This document shows positions 33,067-37,973 of a stretch of DNA of 37,973 nucleotides, piece after piece. Both the position numbers and the translations under genes were made by a program. The stretch is taken from NCBI GenBank assembly GCA_947481635.1, contig CANKHJ010000022.1, positions 1 through 37,973 on the forward strand. Reading direction: 5' to 3'. Origin of the DNA: Bradyrhizobiaceae bacterium. Lineage in GTDB: Bacteria > Pseudomonadota > Alphaproteobacteria > Rhizobiales > Xanthobacteraceae. How positions within the stretch are numbered: the first letter of the stretch is position 1; every line of letters starts with the position of its first letter. Below the pieces are notes generated by a model that was not told where the DNA came from, searched no databases, and worked only from the letters and a program-made list of their open reading frames with translations.

Positions 33067-33729
33067 GTGAACATCACGCGCCGCGAATTCACCGCCGGAA
33101 CCGTGACCTTGGCGCTTGCGCTGGGGGCGGGCCTGATCGGCTTCCCGACGGCCGCTTTCGCGCAGAATCCTTCGATGCAGGAATTGTCGATCCCCGGCCC
33201 GCTGCCGGAGATGTCGATCGGCGACGCCAATGCTCCGGTCACCATCATCGAATATGCGTCGATGACGTGCCCGCATTGCGCTCGTTTCCACGAGATCACT
33301 TATCCGGAACTGAAGAAGCGCTACATCGATACCGGCAAGGTGCGGTTCATCTTCCGCGAATTTCCGCTCGATGACCTCGCCGCGGCCGGCTTCATGCTGG
33401 CGCGCTGCGCCGTTAAGGATGCGCCGACCAGCGACAAGTATTTCGACATGGTGGACCTGCTGTTCAGCACCCAAGAGAAATGGGCCGTGAACCCGCCGCT
33501 CCCGCCGCTGTTCAATACCGTCAAGCAGACCGGCTTCACCCAGGAGACTTTCGATGCCTGCCTCGCGAATCGGCAGCTCTTCGCCGAGGTGAAACAGACC
33601 CGCGACCGGGGCTCGCAGAAGCTCGGCGTCGGTTCAACCCCGACTTTCTTCATCAACGGCAAGAAGCTGGCGGGCGCCCTCACGATCGACCAGATCGAGA
33701 AGGAGATGCAGCCCTATCTCAAGAGCTGA
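33067..33729 (+). CDS. DsbA-family thiol oxidoreductase with a twin-arginine-like signal
   Basis: This 220-residue periplasmic thioredoxin-fold protein has active site Cys68-Pro-His-Cys71 in SMTCPHCARFH and a cis-proline loop GSTPTFF near 190-196, both standard for DsbA-like oxidants or isomerases. The N-terminus is MNITRREFTAG, followed by a hydrophobic stretch to AFAQ (about 33). TRREF matches the twin-arginine export motif in its core, so Tat export is possible. GTG 33067 follows AGGGAG at 33055-33060 with good spacing. A clear terminator follows the stop. Association with smc is a recurrent gene order and need not be functional. Confidence 0.9.
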   Translation: MNITRREFTAGTVTLALALGAGLIGFPTAAFAQNPSMQELSIPGPLPEMSIGDANAPVTIIEYASMTCPHCARFHEITYPELKKRYIDTGKVRFIFREFPLDDLAAAGFMLARCAVKDAPTSDKYFDMVDLLFSTQEKWAVNPPLPPLFNTVKQTGFTQETFDACLANRQLFAEVKQTRDRGSQKLGVGSTPTFFINGKKLAGALTIDQIEKEMQPYLKS

Positions 33730-33758
33730 TAAGGGTTTTTTCGTCTGGAGTGATCTGG

Positions 33759-33785
33759 AAATGGGGCCCGCTGGGCCCCATTTTT
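33759..33785 (+). terminator. Rho-independent terminator after the DsbA-like gene
   Basis: An 11-base perfect stem, AAATGGGGCCC (33759-33769) with GGGCCCCATTT (33773-33783), closes a GCT loop and runs into T81-T85. It ends the dciA-dsbA transcript 30 bases after the stop codon. The remaining 180 bases before smc show no gene; any smc promoter is there but is not obvious. Confidence 0.9.
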
Positions 33786-33965
33786 CTTGGCACAGACCAA
33801 ACGAGGTTTGGATAACCCTCAGCGGGTGTTGCGCAAGCCAACCCGAGATTTCATTGTGACTGGGATGCGGCACATCATCTCGCCCCAAAGTCTGGGCACG
33901 AGCCGGGAGTGGATTCTCCGGGCTTCTACTATTGCGATATCTCAACTTAGCGGAGGCGTTCAGCC

Positions 33966-36900
33966 ATGATGCTTACCCGGCTGCGCCTGCTCGGCTTCAA
34001 GTCCTTTGTGGAGCCGACCGACTTCATGATCGAGCCCGGACTGACCGGTGTGGTCGGCCCGAATGGCTGCGGCAAGTCGAACCTGGTCGAAGCGTTGCGC
34101 TGGGTGATGGGCGAGACCTCGCACAAATCCATGCGCGCGGCCGACATGGATGACGTGATCTTCGCCGGTTCCGGCAGCCGGCCGGCGCGCAATCATGCCG
34201 AGGTGACGCTCTCGATCGACAATGCGCAGCGCAACGCGCCCGCCCAATTCAACGAGCACGAAATGCTCGACGTGTCGCGCCGTATCGAGCGCGAGCAAGG
34301 CTCGGCCTATCGGGTCAACGGCAAGGAAGTCCGCGCCCGCGACGTCCAGATCCTGTTCGCCGACGCCTCGACCGGCGCACGCTCGCCCGCCTTGGTACAT
34401 CAGGGCCGCATCGGCGAGATCATCCAGGCCAAGCCCCAGCAGCGCCGCCGCGTTCTGGAAGAAGCCGCCGGCATTTCCGGACTGCATGCGCGCCGCCATG
34501 AGGCTGAGCTGCGGCTGCGCGCCGCCGAAGCCAACCTGCTGCGCCTCGAAGATGTGATCGGCCAGCTGGCCGGGCAGATGGACGCGCTCAAGCGCCAGGC
34601 GCGCCAGGCGATCCGCTATCGCGCGGTGGCGGCGCAGGTGCGCTCCGCCGAGGCGACCTTGTTCCACCTGCGCTGGGTCGCGGCCAATGCGGAGCGCAGT
34701 GAAGCGGAGCATTCCAAGGATCTCGCGGTCCGCCACGTCGCGGCGCGCACCGGCGAACAGGCCGAGGCCGCAACGCGCCAGGCGCTGGCGTCAGCCGAAT
34801 TGCCGTCGCTGCGTGACGTCGAGGCGCGCGCCGCCGCCGGCCTGCAGCGCCTGACCATGGCGCGCGATGCACTCGACCAGGAAGAGAAGCGCGCCCGCGA
34901 GCGCATGGAAGAACTCGATCGCCGGCTGGTCCAGTTGGCGAGTGACGTCGAGCGTGAGAAGCAGCTTGCCGCAGATGCCGAAGCCGCGCTGGAGCGCCTC
35001 GGCGTCGAGGAAGCCGCGTTACGCGAGGAAATGGCTGCGAATGCGCAAAAGCGCACCGGGGTCGATGAACGCGTCGCTGCCGCCGACGCCGTCGTCGTCG
35101 AGGCCGAGAAGACCTTCGGAGAATTGACCGGCACGCTCGCGGACCTCACCGCACGGCGCAATCAGCTTGAGTCCACACAGCGCGCTCATAACGAGCGCGC
35201 CACGCGCCTCGATTCTGAACTCGCGGCGGTGGAAGCCGAACTCGCCACGCTGAACGGCGAAATCCGTCCCGACCTCGATGCGCTGGCGCTTGCGGTCGAG
35301 CAGGCACAATCAGCCTTCACCGAAGCGGAAGCCGCGGCGTTGCGCGCGGAAGCCGGGCAATCGTCGGCGCGCCAGGCCCTCGACGTCGCGCGCCAGCCGC
35401 TCGCCGAAGCCGAACGGCTGTCGAACCGGCTCGATACCGAGGCGAAGACGCTGGCGCGGCTGCTGCATGTCGATTCAAAGAGCATGTGGCCGGCTGTGAT
35501 CGACGACCTGAAAGTCGAAAAGGGTTTCGAGACCGCGCTGGGCGCGGCGCTCGGCGACGATCTCGAGGCGCCGGTCGATCCGTCCGCGCCGATGCGCTGG
35601 GCCGGCGCTGAAATCGACCCGACCGATCCCGCGCTGCCGGAGGGCGTCGAAGCGCTTGCCGCGCATGTCACGGCGCCGAAGGAACTGGCGCGACGGCTGG
35701 CGCAGATCGGCGTGATCGCACGCGCCGACGCCGAACGGCTGCTGCCCTTGCTCACGCCCGGCCAGCGGCTGGTGTCGCGCGACGGCGACGTGTGGCGCTG
35801 GGATGGTTTCTCGGTCGCCGCCAACGCGCCGACCGGCGCGGCGCGGCGTCTCGCCGGCAAGAACCGACTCGCCGATATCGAGGCCGAGGCGCAGACCGTG
35901 CGCGCCGATCTCGATGCCAAGCGCGCGATCGTCACCGCCGCCGAAGTAGAATTGAAGGCCGCGATCGAGGCCGAAGGCGAGGCGCGCAACCGGCGCCGGC
36001 AAACCCAGAATGACGCAGCGTCGGCGCGCGACTCCCATGCCGCCGCCGAGCGCGAGGCAAACCGCAACGCGGCGCGCATTTCCGCTTTGGTGGAAGCGCA
36101 GTCGCGCCTGACCGCCGATCGCGAAGAGGCGCTCACCGCGCGCGCCGAAACCGACCAGGCCATCACTGAACTCGCCCCCACCGCCGAAGTGGAAGGCAAG
36201 CTCGCGACCGTGCGCAACGAGATCGAAGGCTACCGCGCGCGCCTCGCCGAGGTGCGTGCCGAGGCACAGGCTCTGGCGCGCGAGACCGAGATGGCCGAGC
36301 GGCGCCTCGCCGCGATCGCCGCCGACCGTGCCGGTTGGTCGAACCGCCGCGACGGCGCCGCCGCCCAGATCACGACCATCGAAGCGCGCGCCAACGACGC
36401 CCAGACCGAACGCACTGGCCTCGAAGGCGCTCCGGCGATCTTCGCGGAAAAGCGCGCCGCCGTGATCACCGAGATCAACACCGCGGAAGCCGGTAGGCGT
36501 GACGCAGCCGATCGGCTTGCCGAAGCCGAAGCGAAGCTCACCGAGGCCGATCGCGACGCGCGCTCGGCGCTTGAGGCGCTGTCCGGCTCGCGCGAGGAAA
36601 TGGTCCGCGCCGAAGAGCGTTTCGAATCGTCGAAGCGGCGCCTTGCCGATATCGAGCACGAGATCCGCGAGATGCTGGAAGTCGCGCCCGGCGCGGTCGC
36701 GAGCCTCGCCGGCATCGACCCGGACACCGCGCTTCCCGACGTTGCCGAAACCGAAGAGAAGCTTGAGAAGCTGCGGCGCGAGCGCGAGCGGCTTGGCTCA
36801 GTCAACCTGCGCGCCGAAGAAGAGCTGCGCGAGGTCGAGACCCAGCATGGCACGCTGACCGCCGAGCGCGACGATCTCGTCGAAGCGATCAAGAAGCTGC

Positions 36901-37424
36901 GGCTCGGCATCTCAAGCCTGAACAAGGAAGCGCGCGAGCGGCTGCTGTCCTCGTTCGAAGTGGTGAAAGGCCATTTCGAGCGGCTGTTCACCCAACTCTT
37001 CGGTGGCGGCACCGCCGAGCTGCAACTGGTCGACAATGACGATCCGCTGGAAGCCGGGCTGGAAATCCTGGCCAAGCCGCCGGGCAAGAAGCCTGCGACG
37101 CTGTCGCTGTTGTCAGGCGGCGAGCAGGCGTTGACCGCGATGGCGCTGATCTTCGCGGTGTTCCTGACCAATCCGGCGCCGATCTGCGTGCTGGACGAGG
37201 TCGACGCACCGCTCGACGATCACAACGTCGATCGCTTCTGCGACCTGCTCGACGAGATGACCAAGCTCACCGACACACGCTTCGTGATCATCACGCATAA
37301 CCCCATCACGATGGCGCGCATGAATCGCCTGTTCGGCGTCACCATGGCCGAACGCGGCATTTCGCAACTCGTGTCGGTCGATCTGGAAGCCGCGGTGAAG
37401 ATCAAGGACGCGGCGGTCGCGTAA
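33966..37424 (+). CDS. smc: Chromosome segregation ATPase SMC
   Basis: This 1152-residue protein is the core of bacterial condensin, which with ScpA/ScpB compacts and resolves the chromosome. The N-terminal head has Walker A GPNGCGKSN at 31-39. Two long heptad-rich coiled coils (about 165-500 and 640-980) flank a hinge (about 500-640, including KSMWPAVIDDLKVEKGF and DGDVWRWDGFSV). The C-terminal head has LSGGEQ from 1049 and Walker B CVLDEVDAPLDD. The gene is complete. ATG 33966 lies ten bases after GGAGG (33951-33955); ATG 33969 is also in frame. The order mutY-dciA-dsbA-smc is seen in related alphaproteobacteria. Confidence 0.97.
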   Translation: MMLTRLRLLGFKSFVEPTDFMIEPGLTGVVGPNGCGKSNLVEALRWVMGETSHKSMRAADMDDVIFAGSGSRPARNHAEVTLSIDNAQRNAPAQFNEHEMLDVSRRIEREQGSAYRVNGKEVRARDVQILFADASTGARSPALVHQGRIGEIIQAKPQQRRRVLEEAAGISGLHARRHEAELRLRAAEANLLRLEDVIGQLAGQMDALKRQARQAIRYRAVAAQVRSAEATLFHLRWVAANAERSEAEHSKDLAVRHVAARTGEQAEAATRQALASAELPSLRDVEARAAAGLQRLTMARDALDQEEKRARERMEELDRRLVQLASDVEREKQLAADAEAALERLGVEEAALREEMAANAQKRTGVDERVAAADAVVVEAEKTFGELTGTLADLTARRNQLESTQRAHNERATRLDSELAAVEAELATLNGEIRPDLDALALAVEQAQSAFTEAEAAALRAEAGQSSARQALDVARQPLAEAERLSNRLDTEAKTLARLLHVDSKSMWPAVIDDLKVEKGFETALGAALGDDLEAPVDPSAPMRWAGAEIDPTDPALPEGVEALAAHVTAPKELARRLAQIGVIARADAERLLPLLTPGQRLVSRDGDVWRWDGFSVAANAPTGAARRLAGKNRLADIEAEAQTVRADLDAKRAIVTAAEVELKAAIEAEGEARNRRRQTQNDAASARDSHAAAEREANRNAARISALVEAQSRLTADREEALTARAETDQAITELAPTAEVEGKLATVRNEIEGYRARLAEVRAEAQALARETEMAERRLAAIAADRAGWSNRRDGAAAQITTIEARANDAQTERTGLEGAPAIFAEKRAAVITEINTAEAGRRDAADRLAEAEAKLTEADRDARSALEALSGSREEMVRAEERFESSKRRLADIEHEIREMLEVAPGAVASLAGIDPDTALPDVAETEEKLEKLRRERERLGSVNLRAEEELREVETQHGTLTAERDDLVEAIKKLRLGISSLNKEARERLLSSFEVVKGHFERLFTQLFGGGTAELQLVDNDDPLEAGLEILAKPPGKKPATLSLLSGGEQALTAMALIFAVFLTNPAPICVLDEVDAPLDDHNVDRFCDLLDEMTKLTDTRFVIITHNPITMARMNRLFGVTMAERGISQLVSVDLEAAVKIKDAAVA

Positions 37425-37428
37425 TCGG

Positions 37429-37454
37429 GTGTCCCCACCTTCGCGGGGGCACAC
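37429..37454. repeat. Short GC-rich hairpin between convergent smc and hypothetical gene
   Basis: GTGTCCCC (37429-37436) pairs with GGGGCACAC (37446-37454) with one bulged C, around a CGCG-containing loop. It begins five bases after the smc stop and ends just before the convergent gene's stop. It may act as a terminator in both directions, although there is no T-run, or be a copy of the short palindromes scattered in such genomes. Confidence 0.45.
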
Positions 37455-37457
37455 TGT

Positions 37458-37940
37458 TTACCGCTCGACCATGTAAGTCGGAATGCCATCGCGCACGCCG
37501 ACATAGCGCAATCTCCGCGTATCGCCGTCCGTATCCGCGATGGTTTTCGCCGGTGCTTTCTTGTTACGCAGGGTCTTTTTGACTTTCGGCTTTTCAACCG
37601 CGACTGGGGGTGCGACCGCCTCGGCCGGAGCAGCGGACGCCATCGCCGAGCGAGCGATGTCCTGTGTCGGCGGCACTGCCGCAACAGCGTTCGGCGCCGC
37701 CTCGTCGTCTTCGCGTGACATAACCTGTGACGTGACGGCCACAGTCGGCTCTGTCACCGTCTCGTCAGTTGGCTTGACGGCGACAGGTCTCCGCGGTGGC
37801 AGAGGCGTCTTCACCGTCTGCTCGGCGACCACTCTCTTCGCCGAGGATGACGGACCCGGGCTCGGCTCCAGCAGAATGGAGAGCCCGAATAGGAACGCTC
37901 CCATCGCGCTGAGCGCGCCGAAATATGCCAGAAACGCCAT
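37458..37940 (-). CDS. Membrane-anchored hypothetical protein with Pro/Ala/Val-rich linker
   Basis: This protein is about 160 residues long. One N-terminal hydrophobic segment (MAFLAYFGALSAMGAFLFGL, about 1-24) would anchor it in the inner membrane. A low-complexity region rich in Ala, Pro, Val and Thr (about 25-125) follows, with a basic patch (KPKVKKTLRNKKAPAK, near 120-135). The short C-terminal tail RRLRYVGVRDGIPTYMVER is the most structured part. ATG 37940 behind GAGGGA is preferred; the frame is open to the window edge, so a longer protein is possible. I do not recognise the family. Confidence 0.6.
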   Translation of the reverse strand: MAFLAYFGALSAMGAFLFGLSILLEPSPGPSSSAKRVVAEQTVKTPLPPRRPVAVKPTDETVTEPTVAVTSQVMSREDDEAAPNAVAAVPPTQDIARSAMASAAPAEAVAPPVAVEKPKVKKTLRNKKAPAKTIADTDGDTRRLRYVGVRDGIPTYMVER

Positions 37941-37973
37941 CACCAATCCCTCGCGCATGCTCCAGACCGGCAA

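Noticed and set aside
33787-33969. A 60-codon plus-strand frame between the terminator and smc
   Set aside because: It has no ribosome site, no recognised motif, and overlaps the smc start; more likely untranslated leader.
35186-36659. Long minus-strand open frames opposite smc
   Set aside because: They are Ser/Ala/Arg- or Gly/Arg-rich reflections of the coiled-coil codons, without ribosome sites or family matches.
1-37973. CRISPR array, tRNA, rRNA, insertion sequence or prophage genes
   Set aside because: No regular repeat-spacer array, no tRNA-like cloverleaf noticed, and no transposase, integrase or phage protein among the frames.

Overview
The window is a high-GC stretch of an alphaproteobacterial chromosome. 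The order mutY / DUF721 (DciA) / DsbA-like / smc, the short GTG-rich operons, a membrane-bound PuuD-type urate oxidase and three kinds of GC-rich intergenic palindrome all suggest the Hyphomicrobiales, perhaps a relative of Bradyrhizobium or Rhodopseudomonas. That placement is inference from gene content; no search was run.

Region by region. (1) 1-512: the 3' end of an ATP-grasp acyl-CoA synthetase. (2) 680-7932, minus strand: one operon with a binding protein, two permeases, an ATPase, nucleoside hydrolase, adenine deaminase and ribokinase. (3) 8150-8938, minus: a creatininase-family amidohydrolase, divergent from a two-gene unit (9021-11230, plus) of a flavin monooxygenase-like protein and a NagB-family protein. 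(4) 11227-13922, minus: a second ABC importer of the NMT1/SsuABC type. (5) 14093-17128, minus: a decarboxylase/5-hydroxyisourate hydrolase fusion, allantoinase PuuE and urate oxidase PuuD. (6) 17257-25005, plus: an AllC-like amidohydrolase, a second M20 hydrolase, guanine deaminase and xanthine dehydrogenase XdhA, XdhB and XdhC. (7) 25008-26814, minus: a TIM-barrel protein and a Bug/TctC binding protein. (8) 26932-37940: aldo/keto reductase, MsrB, a Cys-rich secreted protein, alpha/beta hydrolase, a MetY-like enzyme, RidA, MutY, DciA, DsbA-like, SMC and a membrane-anchored hypothetical protein.

The first 25 kb reads as a purine scavenging and breakdown locus. Imported nucleosides would be split to base and ribose; ribose is phosphorylated, adenine goes to hypoxanthine, guanine to xanthine, and Xdh takes hypoxanthine and xanthine to urate. 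PuuD, the fusion protein, PuuE and the M20 enzymes then carry urate through 5-hydroxyisourate, OHCU, allantoin and allantoate. Transport substrates are inferred from neighbours. No ureidoglycolate lyase, urease or NCS2 permease gene is present.

No recognisable transcription factor is encoded in the window. Three sequences fit the sigma-54 (-24/-12) promoter pattern, one before each of the two ABC binding-protein genes and one before guanine deaminase-xdh. This suggests control by general nitrogen status. Together with the fused allantoin-forming enzyme and the unexplained monooxygenase/NagB pair, it is the most useful lead here.
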